Source: RYN-230 sp963723595 (lineage in GTDB: Bacteria > Actinomycetota > Actinomycetes > Streptosporangiales > Streptosporangiaceae). Taken from it: 64,000 bases of DNA. Within the stretch, counting starts at the first letter, position 1. The number at the start of each line of letters is the position of its first letter. Below are positions 31,045 through 40,904 of this stretch, piece after piece. The translations under genes and the position numbers were made by a program. The notes beneath the pieces were generated by a model, which saw only the letters and a list, made by a program, of their open reading frames with translations, did not search any database and was not told where the DNA came from. Location: assembly GCA_963723595.1 (NCBI GenBank), contig CAVRRQ010000010.1, forward strand, positions 1,178,001 through 1,242,000, in the 5' to 3' direction.

Positions 31045-33999
31045 CTACCGGGCGTCGCTGAGCGCTTTCAGCAGGCCGGTCCGGGAGGTGACGCCGAACT
31101 TGGTGAAGGCGTGGGAAAGGTGAGTCTCGACGGTCCGGATGCTGACGAACAGCGATTCGGCGATCTGCTGGTTGGTGCAGCCCTCGCGGACCAGGGTGAC
31201 CACATCGAGTTCCCGCTGGGTGAGGCCGTGGGGGCCGCCGGGCCGCCCCGCCAAGCCGGGCCGGCCCGCCGCGGCGGGCACGGCGACCCGGACGCCGAGC
31301 CTGCGCTGCTCACGCACGGCCGCCGCGTGCAGGGCGGCTGCGCCGCACCCGGCGAGCGCCTGGGCCGCCGTGGCCAGTTCGGCGCGCGCCTGGCCGTCAT
31401 CGCCCGCCGCGGCGTAGGCCTGCCCGGCGAACAGCCAGGCCCGGCCCGCGTCTATGACCAGGCCCGCGTCCGCAAATGACCGCGCCGCCTGGCCCGCCTG
31501 CCCGGCCGCGGCCCGGGGCTGCGTGCCCCGCAGCGTGCGCGCGCGGGCCAGCGCCGCGCCCGCTTCCTGGCCGGGGCGCGCCACCTTGGCCGCGTGATCA
31601 GCCCACCGGCTGGCTTCGCCGTGGTGGCCACCCTCGGCCTCCACGCCGGCCATCACCTCGCAGGCCGCCAGCAGGCTGCGCTGATCGAGCATGGGACGCT
31701 TGAGGTTGTTACAGGCCCGGGTCATGGTGTCCCGGCCGGCCTCACGCCGCCCCGCGTTGATCAGGGCCACGGCCAGCGCGTACTGCGCCTGCGCGCCGGA
31801 CCATTCGCCGTTGCCCTTGCCGGTGCGGGCCGCCTCCTCACCCAGCCGCACGGCGGCCTGATCCTCACCGGACCAGCTGGCCGCGAGGCACTGCTGGGTG
31901 AGCGCGAAGACAAGCTGGTGGCCGGAGCCGAGCAACCGGGCCACCTCGGTAGCTTCTTCCGCCGCGGCGGCCGCCTCGGCCAGCCGGCCGAACAGCGTCA
32001 GGACCCGGGCCTGCCCGGCCAGCAGGTTACTGATGATGTAGCCCTGCCCGGTCGCGCGGGCGATGGCGGCCGCGCGCTCGAAGTGAGCCAGCGCGCTGTG
32101 GTCCCGGCCCATCATCGTTTCGGTCCAGCAGAGCCAGGCCACCGCGTCCAGCCATTCGGCCAGATGGTCGTCCGGTGCGGCGGCGACGAGCTGGCCGGCC
32201 GCCTCGATGAAGCGGGCCGCGTCGGCGACCTGGCCCAGGGCGTAGGCGGGCAGCGGCCGCAGCGCCGCGATCGCCACCGCCACGCTCGGTTCGTGCGCGC
32301 CCGGGTCTTCCGGGATAAGGTCCAGGACCGCCTGCGCGGCCCGGACGTCCCCGCGCATCAGGCTCTCGGCCACCAGCCTGGTCCGCAGCGGGACCGCCGT
32401 CGCCGACTGGGGGTCGGGGATCCGGCGCAGCTCGTCGAGCAGCACCGCCCGGGCCTCCTGCGGCCGGTCGAGCTGGCGTTCCATCAGGGCGCAGAACCGG
32501 GCCGCCTTCGCCCGCCTCGCGTGGTCACCGAGCGGCAGGCGCCGCAGCACCTCCCGCGCCGTCTCCCGGCCTTCGGCGAGCTGGCCGCTCACCGCGCGGA
32601 GCCCGGCCACCTCGAGGAGCAGCTCGAGCTGGCCGCCCGGGCCTGCGGCCTCAGCGGGCATGATGACCAGCGCCGCTTCCAGCCAGTGCGCGGCCGTGGC
32701 AGGCGCGTGCGCGGCGACCTCGCGGGCCGCCTCGAGCAAGGTGGCGACCGCCGCCTGATCACCGAACGAGGCTGACCGCTCCACATGGTGGGCCCGCAGC
32801 GCCGCGGGCGCAGCGACCTCGGCCAGGTGCGCCGCGATCCGGGCGTGCGCACCGAGCCGCCAGCCCGCGGCCGCGCAGTCGTAGATGGCCCGGCGCACCA
32901 GCGGGTGACGGAACCGCAGCCGTCCCGCCGAACCGGGCCGGATGATGTCCCGCAGGGCCATCTCGTTCAGCGCGGCCAGCGCCTCGTCCTCGCCGACTTC
33001 GGCGGCCACCGCGGCCAGGGCCGGCTCGAATTCATCCGCCGCTACCGCCGCCGCCTGCGCCACCGGCAGCGCCGTGGGAGGAAGGCCGGCCAGCTCGAGC
33101 TGGAGCGCGGCCCGGACCGCGGGCGGCAGCTCGCTGCCATCAGCATCGTCGATCCTGAGCTGGGCGGGATGGTCCATGCGGGCCAGCGCTTCCAGGTAGA
33201 AAGGGTTGCCGCCGCTGGCCTGGTGCAAAGCCTGGCAGCGCGGCCGGCTCAGGCCCGGGCCGAGCAGTTGCTCGGTCTCGGGGAGCGTGAGCGAGCCCAC
33301 CGGCACATGACGCCCGCGGACGGTGGCCGAGGCGAGCAGCGCCGCGAGCCTCGCCGACGCCTGCGCCGGGCGGTAGGCGATGGCCACCAGGATCCGTCCG
33401 AGGGGCGGGTGGCGGACCAGATGATCGAGCAGTTCGATGGACGCGCTGTCGGCCCAGTGCACGTCGTCGAGGATCAGGACCAGGCCGTGCGGGCGGGCCA
33501 GATCCTCCAGCAGCCGCCGCATGCCGCGGTATGTCCGGTACCGGCCCGTCAGGTCGCGGCCAGGACCGGGCCGGCCGGCCCGGTCCGGGGCGGGCGCTAC
33601 GGCCCGCAGGGACGGCAGGACCGTAGCGAGCAAGCCGCACGTGTCCGCACCCAGCCGCTCGGTCAGGTCGGGCCGGCAGGCCTCGACCTGGTCGTCGAGG
33701 GCGTCCACGATGACGCCGAAGGGCATCTCCTGCTCGAACTCGGCGGCCCTGCCCCCCAGGACGGCCAGTCCCCGGCGTCCCGCGTCGCCAGCCAGCTCAC
33801 TGAGCAGCCGCGTCTTGCCCGCACCCGGCTCACCGACCAGGCCGAGGAACGAGCAGGAACCCGCTTCGCACGCGTCGAGTGCTTCGCCGAAGGCGCGCAG
33901 CGCGTCCTGCCGGCCGACTAACGGGGCCGCGCCGTACTGATGACCGGGGGCTCCGGCGGTGCCCAGCACCCCGGCCGCCCGGTCGGACCCACCGTCCAT
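31045..33999 (-). CDS. Large ATP-binding LuxR family transcriptional regulator
   Basis: A 984-aa LAL-type regulator. Walker A is GEPGAGKT (56-63) near the N-terminus after APLVGRQDALRAF, and Walker B lies in LVLILDDVHWAD (~173-184). Alpha-helical TPR-like repeats rich in Ala fill ~400-880. The last ~65 residues are a LuxR DNA-binding domain with LTQRELDVVTLVREG and SIRTVETHLSHAFTKFGV. The family activates pathway genes in response to an unidentified small molecule or protein partner. It is upstream of and co-directional with the hydrolase-GMC pair, 137 bp away, so control of that pair is a reasonable guess. Divergent from the GAP/ClC genes. Confidence 0.88.
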   Translation of the reverse strand: MDGGSDRAAGVLGTAGAPGHQYGAAPLVGRQDALRAFGEALDACEAGSCSFLGLVGEPGAGKTRLLSELAGDAGRRGLAVLGGRAAEFEQEMPFGVIVDALDDQVEACRPDLTERLGADTCGLLATVLPSLRAVAPAPDRAGRPGPGRDLTGRYRTYRGMRRLLEDLARPHGLVLILDDVHWADSASIELLDHLVRHPPLGRILVAIAYRPAQASARLAALLASATVRGRHVPVGSLTLPETEQLLGPGLSRPRCQALHQASGGNPFYLEALARMDHPAQLRIDDADGSELPPAVRAALQLELAGLPPTALPVAQAAAVAADEFEPALAAVAAEVGEDEALAALNEMALRDIIRPGSAGRLRFRHPLVRRAIYDCAAAGWRLGAHARIAAHLAEVAAPAALRAHHVERSASFGDQAAVATLLEAAREVAAHAPATAAHWLEAALVIMPAEAAGPGGQLELLLEVAGLRAVSGQLAEGRETAREVLRRLPLGDHARRAKAARFCALMERQLDRPQEARAVLLDELRRIPDPQSATAVPLRTRLVAESLMRGDVRAAQAVLDLIPEDPGAHEPSVAVAIAALRPLPAYALGQVADAARFIEAAGQLVAAAPDDHLAEWLDAVAWLCWTETMMGRDHSALAHFERAAAIARATGQGYIISNLLAGQARVLTLFGRLAEAAAAAEEATEVARLLGSGHQLVFALTQQCLAASWSGEDQAAVRLGEEAARTGKGNGEWSGAQAQYALAVALINAGRREAGRDTMTRACNNLKRPMLDQRSLLAACEVMAGVEAEGGHHGEASRWADHAAKVARPGQEAGAALARARTLRGTQPRAAAGQAGQAARSFADAGLVIDAGRAWLFAGQAYAAAGDDGQARAELATAAQALAGCGAAALHAAAVREQRRLGVRVAVPAAAGRPGLAGRPGGPHGLTQRELDVVTLVREGCTNQQIAESLFVSIRTVETHLSHAFTKFGVTSRTGLLKALSDAR

Positions 34000-34251
34000 C
34001 CCTGTGCTCCCCAGCGACCCGCGCTCACATCCGGTGACCGCGTATGGCGCCGATGTTCTACAGGCTGTACGCCACTCTACCGAGCCAGCCCGGCCCCGCC
34101 GGAGTGCATACCAGCCGCAAAAGGTCTGGAAACAGGGCGGATGTGCCTGGCCGCTGCCCCCGGGGGCTCACCCCGCGCGGGTGAGGTAGATGCCGTGGCG
34201 CCCAGGCATGGTCAGGGGCAGGGGTGGTGTCGATGAGGAGAGCTGGGCCGG

Positions 34252-34897
34252 GTGGTACTTGACCTGCTCCTGATCGGCCTGGGTATCACGCTTGAGCCAT
34301 TCCCGCTCATCGCGTTCCTGCTGATCCTGAGCTCCGAGAAGGGCACCCGGAAAGGCCTGGCCTTCATCCTGGGCTGGCTGGCCTGCCTGGTCGTCGTGAT
34401 CGGCGCCGTGGTCCTGCTCACCGGGGGCAACCCGCCCGCGCCGGCCACCGCGCCGTCGACCCTTGTCCTGGCCATCAAGCTCACCCTGGGCGTCGTGCTG
34501 ATTCTCTACGCCGTCCGGCAGGAGCGCCGACGGGGCCGCCCGCGCAAGCCCCCGGCCTGGATGGGCCGGCTGGACGAGGCCTCGGCGTGGGCCGCCGCCG
34601 GACTGGCCGCCTTCCTCCAGCCGTGGGCCCTCGTTGCCGCCGGCGCGGCCACGGTCAGCCAGGCCAAGCTCTCGAACGTGTGGGAGTGGCTGATCCTGGT
34701 GCTGTTCTGCCTGCTGGCCACCTCGAGCTTCCTGTACCTGGAGCTGTCCGCGGCGTTCCGGCCGGAGGCCGCCGAGCGCTCTCATCCAGAAGCTGCGGAC
34801 CTGGCTGGACACCCATCAGGACCTGGTGATCATCGTGATTTCGCTGCTGCTGGGGCTCTGGCTGGCCGGCAAGAGCATCTACCTGCTCGTCACATGA
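34252..34897 (+). pseudogene. GAP family membrane protein with frameshift near its 3' end
   Basis: Second GAP/Sap-type membrane protein in the window. GTG 34252 starts DLLLIGLGITLEPFPLIAFL, the standard first helix. Five more helices are expected, and a basic loop RQERRRGRPRKPPAW occupies ~87-101. At 34780-34784 one extra base breaks the frame in the last cytoplasmic loop (AAER then out of frame). Skipping it restores IQKLRTWLDTHQ and the final helix VIIVISLLLGLWLAGKSIYL, with stop TGA at 34895-34897. Without correction the frame runs to 34932. Base-calling error is likely. Followed 31 bp later by a ClC gene. Confidence 0.72.
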
Positions 34898-34928
34898 CCA
34901 GCGATCTAGCCGTTGAGGAGGACATGCG

Positions 34929-36307
34929 GTGACCATGCCATCCGACCCGCTGGCGCTAATCCGGTCCCGGAGCTACGTGGGCCTGCTGGTGCTGGCCGCG
35001 ATCATCGGGGCGCCAGTCTCGGCCGTGGCCTACTTCTTCCTCGCGCTGGTCACCAAGATGCAGGGCTGGGTCTTCACCGACCTGCCCAAAGGCCTGGGCT
35101 TCCACGCCGAGCCGCTGTGGTGGCCCCTGCTGCCGCTGGCGGTGGCGGGGGTGCTGGTCGCCCTCACCCTGAAGTACCTGCCCGGGACCGGCGGTCACTC
35201 CCCCGCCGACGGGTTCAAGATGGGCGGCGGCCAGCCAGCCCCATCGACCTTCCCGGCATCGTGCTCGCCGCCTTCGCGACCCTGAGCCTCGGCGTGGTCC
35301 TCGGCCCCGAGGCCCCGCTGATCGCTATCGGCGGGGGGCTCGGGGTCATCGCCGTCCGGCTGGTCAGGCGGGACGCCCCGGCCCGCACCCAGACCGTGGT
35401 CGCGGCGGCGGGCAGCTTCGCCGCCATCGCCACCCTGCTCGGCTCGCCCCTGACCGGAGCCTTCCTGCTGATGGAGGCCACCGGGCTGGGCGGGGCCATG
35501 ATGGAGCTCGTGCTGATCCCCGGCCTGCTGGCCGCGGGCATCGGTTCCCTCGTGTTCATCGGGCTCGACGCGTGGACCGGGCTGGGCACCTTCTCGCTGG
35601 CCATCCCGGGCCTGCCGCACTTCGGATCGCCCACAGCGGCCGAGTTCGCCTGGGCACTGGCCATCGGCGTGCTGGCGGTCCCGGTCGGCAGCGCCATCCG
35701 CTGGCTGGGCCTGTTCCTCCGGCCTTACGCCGAGCGCCGGATCCTGGTCATCACCCCGCTGATCGGCCTGGCCGTCGCGGGCCTGGCCATCGCGTTCGCG
35801 GCCGCGACCGGCAAGGGCTCGCAGGAGGTGCTGTTCTCGGGGCAGGACCAGCTGGGCCCGTTCATCGCGCACAGCGCCAGCTACACGGTCGGGGCGTTGC
35901 TGCTGCTCATCGCCTGCAAGGGCCTGGCCTACGGGATCTCGCTGAGCGGTTTCCGCGGCGGCCCCACGTTCCCGGCCCTGTTCATCGGCGGGGTGGGCGG
36001 CGTCGCGCTGTCACACCTGCCGGGGCTGCCGCTGGTCGCGGGCGTGGCCATGGGCATCGGCGCGATGTCCGTCGTGATGCTGAGGCTCCCGCTGACCTCT
36101 GTCCTGCTGGCTTCCCTGCTGCTGGCCTCCGACGGCCTGGCCGTCATGCCGCTGGTCATCGTGGCCGTGGTGGTGGCCTACGTGCTCTCGGCCCGCCTGG
36201 CCCCGACACCGGCGGCAGCCGGTGCCCCGGATCCGGCTACGGCTGGCCACCCGGAGCCCCAGCCCGTGGGCCCGTCCAGCGCTCCCGGCAGTCACCCCGC
36301 CGCGTAG
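34929..36307 (+). pseudogene. Chloride channel (ClC) family protein, one frameshift
   Basis: Chloride channel or Cl-/H+ exchanger of the ClC family, ~460 aa after correction. GTG 34929 follows GAGGAGG. The first part reads to YLPGTGGHSPADGFKMGG. Around 35238-35242 one C is missing from a short C-run, and the rest continues one frame over as PIDLPGIVLAAFATLSLGV. Family features are VLGPEAPLIAIG (the GxEGP-like gating Glu), FAAIATLLGSPLTGAFLLME and FRGGPTFPALFIGG (the GxFxP-like filter). The C-terminus is a Pro/Ala-rich tail without CBS domains. A homopolymer deletion in an otherwise intact gene points to sequencing error. Confidence 0.75.
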
Positions 36308-36356
36308 ATCGCCGCTCGCCGGTGTCGCGGCCCGGACCGTTAGCTCGCCCGCGCGG

Positions 36357-36620
36357 TCAGCTGCCGGCACCGTCCGGGGCGCCCTGCGCGGGGCTGTCGT
36401 CCTCGACGTCGAACTCGCCGTCCTGGACGCCGAGGGTGAACGCCTTCCACTCGTCCGGGGTGAAGGTCAGCACCGGCCCGTCGGGGTCCTTGGAATCGCG
36501 CATGGTGATGACGTAGTCGCTGCCCTCCTTGGAGCCGGGCACGACCGCGACCTCCACGCAGGCACCGCCGTTACCGCTGCTGTACGTGGACTTGCGCCAT
36601 CGGGCGCCGGTCAGGTCCAT
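36357..36620 (-). CDS. DUF397 domain protein
   Basis: A small actinobacterial protein of 87 aa with the DUF397 signature: WRKSTYSSGNGGACVEVAVV, then MRDSKDPDGPVL and FTPDEWKAFTLGVQDGEFD. Such proteins are almost always paired with an XRE/DUF5753 regulator and behave as its partner or antagonist, sometimes likened to BldB/WhiJ systems. Here the ATG overlaps the end of the regulator gene by ten bases, so both come from one message. Acidic C-terminal tail. Exact role unknown. Confidence 0.9.
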   Translation of the reverse strand: MDLTGARWRKSTYSSGNGGACVEVAVVPGSKEGSDYVITMRDSKDPDGPVLTFTPDEWKAFTLGVQDGEFDVEDDSPAQGAPDGAGS

Positions 36621-37423
36621 CTCTCGATCGCCTTCCTCGCCAGGTCTATCGAGGCGCGCGGGGACAGCGCCTCGGCCTTCAGTATGTCGTAGAGCAACGC
36701 CACCCGGGCGACGTCACCGGGACGCTCCACCACTTGCCCGGCCAGCGCATTATCGAGGTACACGACATCAGGCGGCCCATCGAAACCGGCGATCGCGAAC
36801 TGGCCCGCCAGCCCGGCGTGCGCGCCCACACCGGCCGGTACCACCTGGAGCACGATCCGGGGCTGGCGGGCCGCCTTGACCAGCCGCTCGATCTGGTCCC
36901 GCATCACGGCCGGGCCGCCCACTGGCCGGGTCAGCACGCCCTCGTCCAGGATCAGCCACAGCAGCGGCGGCTCCGCCTGGTCCAGGATGGCCTGCCGGTC
37001 CATCCGGGCGCTGACCAGCCGCTCCACCTCGGCCTCCGGGGACGCCGGATGGGCCGCGGCCAGGACCGCCCGGGCGTACTCCTCGGTCTGCAGCAGCCCC
37101 GGGATCAGCAGCGGCTCGAACCACCGCAGCGAGATCGCCTCGCGCTCGATCTCCACCCAGTCCCGGAACCAGGCCGGGTAGGCCTCGCTGCGCACGAACG
37201 GCTGGAGCCGGGCCAGTAACCCGCCGGTGCCGAGCGCCTCGTCGCCGCGCCGGGCGAAGTCCAGGCTGGGCGCCCGGCTGCCGGTCTCCACGTGCGCGAC
37301 CAGCGACGGGCTGTACCCGACCCGCTCGGCCAGCTGGTCCTGGGTCAGCCCGGCGGCCGCCCGGGCCCGCCGCAGTTCCTCGGAGAATAAGGCCAGCGCG
37401 CTGACCTGGCCGTCCCGGCCCAT
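36611..37423 (-). CDS. XRE family regulator with DUF5753 domain
   Basis: A 270-aa regulator. An N-terminal helix-turn-helix (residues ~10-65: LRRARAAAGLTQDQLAERVG and SPSLVAHVETGSRAP) is followed by DUF5753 (~90-265), shown by RWFEPLLIPGLLQTEEYARAV, RQAILDQAEPPLLWLILDEG and VYLDNALAGQVVE. This WhiJ-like class usually controls its own operon or development-linked genes. Paired with the overlapping DUF397 gene and divergent from a small unknown gene at 37612, the common three-gene arrangement of these systems. Start at ATG 37423; the helix-turn-helix begins ten residues in. Confidence 0.9.
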   Translation of the reverse strand: MGRDGQVSALALFSEELRRARAAAGLTQDQLAERVGYSPSLVAHVETGSRAPSLDFARRGDEALGTGGLLARLQPFVRSEAYPAWFRDWVEIEREAISLRWFEPLLIPGLLQTEEYARAVLAAAHPASPEAEVERLVSARMDRQAILDQAEPPLLWLILDEGVLTRPVGGPAVMRDQIERLVKAARQPRIVLQVVPAGVGAHAGLAGQFAIAGFDGPPDVVYLDNALAGQVVERPGDVARVALLYDILKAEALSPRASIDLARKAIERWT

Positions 37424-37611
37424 GGCTCGTCCTTACCTCGTCCCGGCGTCCCTGACCCGGCCCCCGCATCCCTGACACGGCTCCCGCGTCCCTGACAGTG
37501 TCCCACCGCCCGCGGACAAAACGGCGGTGCGTGCTGCCGTGCTTCCAGAGCGTAGGCCCGCGCGCGACTCTTGAAACCTCAATTCCCGCAACGAAACCCT
37601 GGAGCGTCCCC

Positions 37612-37923
37612 ATGTCCTGCCCCCACCCTGGTGGCCCCGCCGTGCACCTGGAAGCCCTCCGCCGCGAGCTGGCCGGCCGGGGCTGGATCACCAGCCTGCT
37701 CGAGCCCCCCGGCCGGCCAGCCAGCCTGTTCGTCCAGAACCCCGATCCGGGGGCGGCCGCGCTGAACGACCACGTCCTGGTCGCCGCGGACGGCGGGGGC
37801 AGCTGCTGGTACTGGTGGCCCTGGGCCACCCGCATCGCCCCGGTCGGCGACGCCGCCCTGGCCGCCGACCGCGTCACCAGCGTGCTGCGGGGCAGTGACC
37901 TGGACCCCCGGTTCTTCGAGTGA
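37612..37923 (+). CDS. Small hypothetical protein divergent from the XRE/DUF397 pair
   Basis: A 103-aa protein of unknown function, Trp-rich in its centre (GGGSCWYWWPWATRIAP, ~58-74), with an N-terminal helix HLEALRRELAGRGW and a C-terminal RVTSVLRGSDLDPRF. Small proteins of this shape often sit opposite DUF5753/DUF397 pairs and may be part of the same system. ATG 37612 has a GGAG eight bases upstream; the open frame extends to 37498 without a site. The protein is probably soluble. Confidence 0.65.
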   Translation: MSCPHPGGPAVHLEALRRELAGRGWITSLLEPPGRPASLFVQNPDPGAAALNDHVLVAADGGGSCWYWWPWATRIAPVGDAALAADRVTSVLRGSDLDPRFFE

Positions 37924-38159
37924 GATCACGGACTTTCGCCCGGGGTCACGCTGAGTCACCGCTGAGGGGGGTTGCGCCGGACCACCGGGGGAACGAAACC
38001 GGACCAGGGGGATCACCGTGGCCACTAGGGGCGTGGCCGCAGGGCCCGGACCGCTGAGCGGGGAACCGGGCCGGGCACGCTGGCGACGGCACGCATCCTC
38101 ATCCCCCTCGGCTGAGGGCACGGCCGGAACCGGCCGGCCCAGGGGGAAGGAGCCAACCG

Positions 38160-38585
38160 ATGTCCACCACAGCATGGCGGTTCAGCGGCACCGAAGGAGC
38201 CGATACCGCCGTCCTCAGGCTCAAGCAGCTCGCCACCCAGGATCTCATCGACGTGCAGGACGTCACCGTGATCCGGTGGCCCCACTACGCGCCGTCGCCC
38301 CAGGCGCAGGAGCACGTGACCGCCGACGGCAGTAAGGCCTCCTCGTTCGCGAAGAAGCTCACCAAGGCCGGCATCGACGGCACCATGCTCGAGGCGGTGA
38401 AGGGGGACATGACACCGGGGACCTCCGCGCTGGTCCTGCTCAGCGCCGACGCCGCGGTCGACACGGTCGGCCAGGCCTTCGAGGGAAACGCGATGGAGCT
38501 GATGCGCTCGGACCTGTCCGTCCAGCAGGAGGACCAGCTGAGGGCCGCCTTTGCCGGGTCGGCTCCCCCGGACGCCGGCCACTGA
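38160..38585 (+). CDS. DUF1269 family protein
   Basis: A 141-aa soluble protein with the DUF1269 pattern: an N-terminal strand-helix unit (GADTAVLRLKQLATQDLI), DVTVIRWP, then KLTKAGIDGTMLEAVKGDMTPGTSALVLLSADA. The usual glycine-rich membrane hairpin of longer members is absent, so this is the short soluble version. An AAGGAG site lies 8 bases before ATG 38160. Isolated gene; many homologues are stress-induced, but a function is not established. The preceding 235 bp (37924-38159) hold no gene. Confidence 0.75.
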   Translation: MSTTAWRFSGTEGADTAVLRLKQLATQDLIDVQDVTVIRWPHYAPSPQAQEHVTADGSKASSFAKKLTKAGIDGTMLEAVKGDMTPGTSALVLLSADAAVDTVGQAFEGNAMELMRSDLSVQQEDQLRAAFAGSAPPDAGH

Positions 38586-38597
38586 CCCCCCTGGTGG

Positions 38598-39057
38598 TTA
38601 TTCTGGCTCTCCGGGTTCGGCCGCGTCTGCATCGAGGAGACGCGTGAGGAGCCCGGTGAGCTGCCCGAGGTCGCCGGCTGGGAGGTTTCTGATCGCCGGG
38701 GGCGGGCGCAGCAGGATGGCGTCGGCGGTCGCGATGGCGTCGTGCCCGGCGGCCGTGAGCGTGACCAGCTTGCGGCGCCGGTCATCGGGGTGCGGGCGGC
38801 GTTCGACCAGGCCGTGAGCTTCCAGCTTGTCGACGATCAGGGTTGCGTAGGGGGCGTTCGACGCCGTTGGCCTCCGCGAGCTGGCCCAGGGTCAGCGGTC
38901 CGTCGCGGAGCTGGAACAGGATCTTTCCCCGGCCGCCGCCCAGGCGGAATCCGAGCGCCTCGGCGAGCTCGCCCCGGCGGTTGTGAGCCTCGACGAACCC
39001 GTGCATGAGGGCCCAGGCCTGCTGGACGGGATCGGCTGATCGTCTCGCGTTCACCAC
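38598..39057 (-). pseudogene. MarR family transcriptional regulator, one frameshift
   Basis: Winged-helix regulator of the MarR family, ~152 aa after correction. From GTG 39057 the frame reads RLGGGRGKILFQLRDGPLTLGQLAEANGV, then an extra base at ~38857 derails it. Removing it gives DAPYATLIVDKLEAHGLVER, RPHPDDRRRKLVTLTAAG and a normal end ADAAEPGEPE with TAA at 38598-38600. The start overlaps the stop of the upstream SDR gene (GTGGTGA), so the two form an operon. The repaired protein has the full recognition helix and wing, so the break may be a base-calling error. Confidence 0.72.
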
Positions 39058-39685
39058 GCTACCGTCCGGCCGAGATAGTCGACATAGTGCAGACCGGGTC
39101 TGCCCTGGAGGGCGTCGAGCGTCCTGACGACGTTCGGGATGCTCTCGTCGATGCTGAGCCGGGCGTCCGGGCCGCCGAGTCCGGTGCGCACCCAGCCGGG
39201 GGCCATGAGGACCAGGGTCCGGCGCTCGCCGTCGTGCCGGGCCGCGTAGCTGCGCATGAACGTGTTGAGCGCGGCCTTGCTGCCGCGGTACACCTCGTGG
39301 CCGCCGCGCTCGTTGTTGGCCACGCTGCCCTGGCCCGAAGACATCACCCCGATCGTGCCCGCAGGTTCGACGTGGTCCTGGAGAGCCTCGATGACGCGCA
39401 GCGGGCCCAGCGCGTTGGTGACCATGACCCGGGTGAACTCATCGGCCGGGGTCTGCGCCACGGTGCCCTCGGGCTGGTTCGTGACCCCGGCGTTCACGAA
39501 CAGCAGGTCGAACATCCGGTCCGCTAGACGATCGTGCAGCGCCGCGATCTGCACGGGCTCGGTAATGTCGACGGTTTCGGTCTCGATGTGCTCAGCGCAG
39601 CTATCGGCGAGGTCATGCAAAGGCGTCCGGCCCGGGCCGCGCGCGGTGGCTACGACATGCCGGCCGCCCCGCGCCCACCCAGTTT
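39051..39685 (-). pseudogene. Short-chain dehydrogenase, 5' end lost
   Basis: NAD(P)-dependent oxidoreductase of the SDR family lacking its first ~20 residues. What remains starts around WARGGRHVVATAR and includes LLFVNAGVTN (NAG motif), a Ser-containing GVMSSGQGS and the catalytic YRGSK. The TGxxxGxG cofactor loop is missing. Upstream of about 39685 the frame stays open to 39761 but is only the antisense of a truncated hydrolase gene. The same junction cuts both genes, as if one deletion removed two 5' ends and their shared promoter. Cofactor binding should be lost, so the gene is probably inactive. Confidence 0.75.
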
Positions 39686-40190
39686 CACCGCCATCGAGAT
39701 GGGCCTGCCCGGGTTCGGCCTGGAGAGGCTGGCCGACGTCACCCACGGGGGTACTTGGCACATCGGCGTTCTCGCTGTGCCCGGCATCCCCGAGATGCTG
39801 CTCGCCGGCCGCGAGCGCGAGTTCCTGGGAGGATTCGCGTTCCCGGCCATGAGCGCGACCCCAGGAGCGATCACTGGCGCCGACATCGACGAGTTCGTCC
39901 GCACCTACTCCCGCCCTAACGGCTGGCGTGGAGCGATCGGCCTCTACCAGTCGATGCTGCAGGAGGGCCCCGAAATCAGGACACTCGCGCAGACGTACGG
40001 GCTAACTGTGCCCATACTGGCGGTCGGCGCAGGTGGAGGCCCTTTCACGGCCGGCACCATGTCCCAGGCCGCGCCAGGCGAAGTCACCTCAGTGTCACTC
40101 GACGGCGTGGGCCACTACGCCGCCATGGAAGCGCCCGGCGAGCTGGCCAAGGCCATTTTCGACTTCACCGGAAGCGTCAACGCCACCTAA
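39657..40190 (+). pseudogene. Alpha/beta hydrolase (epoxide-hydrolase-like), N-terminal half lost
   Basis: C-terminal ~170 residues of an alpha/beta hydrolase: EMGLPGFGLERLADVTHGG, PEMLLAGREREFLGGF, the lid helix ITGADIDEFVRTYSRPNGWRG, the strand LTVPILAVGAGGGP and the catalytic-His region DGVGHYAAMEAPGELAKAI. The oxyanion HG and the Asp/Ser nucleophile elbow, which belong to the first half, are absent. Homology starts at about 39675, where the divergent SDR remnant also begins. The open frame extends to 39534 only through antisense SDR sequence. ATG 39657 is a possible but unsupported start. Confidence 0.72.
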
Positions 40191-40301
40191 CCGTCCTCAG
40201 TACGCAGCAGCCTGGCCGCGGCGCCACCCGCGCTGCGCCTGATCGGCGGGCGATGGGCGGCGGCTGAGCGTCGGCCATCGCCGGTCACCGCGACGACCCG
40301 G

Positions 40302-40904
40302 CTAGCTACCGGTGCATCCCGGGCTGCTGTAGACGATGTCCTGCCTCACGATGAACTTCCCGCCGGAACCGGAATCGCTGAGCACGGCGATCGCCGCTCC
40401 GGCGCCGCTGGGCAGCGCGGACGGGTCGATGTCGAAGACATAGGCACCGGCCGGGCCCTGGTACTGGCCCGGTGGTGGGACGCCGAGAGCCTGCTTCAGC
40501 TGCCAGGGGCTGGACTGCGGGTAGTGCCGGCAGGCAGGGTTCTGCTGGCCGAAGGTCACGCTGGCGGGCACGCCATCGGCGCGGAGTGTGCTCTGCAGCC
40601 CGGATGGGTCCTGGAGCTGGTTGATGGTTACCTGGATGGTGCCGTTGGCCTGCCTGCTGACCGTCCATGCGTCCAGCCGGACCTGCGGCGGGTGGCTGGC
40701 GGGCATCGCCAAGGTCACGGCCGCCGCCGCCGCGCCCGCCGTCACCAGCGCTCCAGCCGCCGGGAGCAGCCACCGGCGCCGCTGGGCCCGGATCCTGTGC
40801 CTGATCTGCGCTACCGGCGGCCGGCTGGCCGTGGGTATCGCGGACACCGAATCCCTCACCACCCCCAGTACGTCGTTGTCGCTCATCGCATCGTTGCCAA
40901 TCAT
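40302..40904 (-). CDS. Membrane-anchored partner of the ECF sigma factor
   Basis: A 200-aa protein: a short cytoplasmic N-terminus (DVLGVVRDSVSAIPTASR), one membrane helix (WLLPAAGALVTAGAAAAAVTLAM-type, ~45-67) and an extracytoplasmic domain with Cys residues near residue 125 and at the C-terminal GCTGS. Its ATG overlaps the sigma-factor stop (ATGA at 40901-40904). This arrangement is that of anti-sigma or sigma-linked sensor proteins of the CU044_5270-like type. No zinc anti-sigma HxxxCxxC motif is seen, so anti-sigma activity is inferred from position only. Confidence 0.75.
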   Translation of the reverse strand: MIGNDAMSDNDVLGVVRDSVSAIPTASRPPVAQIRHRIRAQRRRWLLPAAGALVTAGAAAAAVTLAMPASHPPQVRLDAWTVSRQANGTIQVTINQLQDPSGLQSTLRADGVPASVTFGQQNPACRHYPQSSPWQLKQALGVPPPGQYQGPAGAYVFDIDPSALPSGAGAAIAVLSDSGSGGKFIVRQDIVYSSPGCTGS

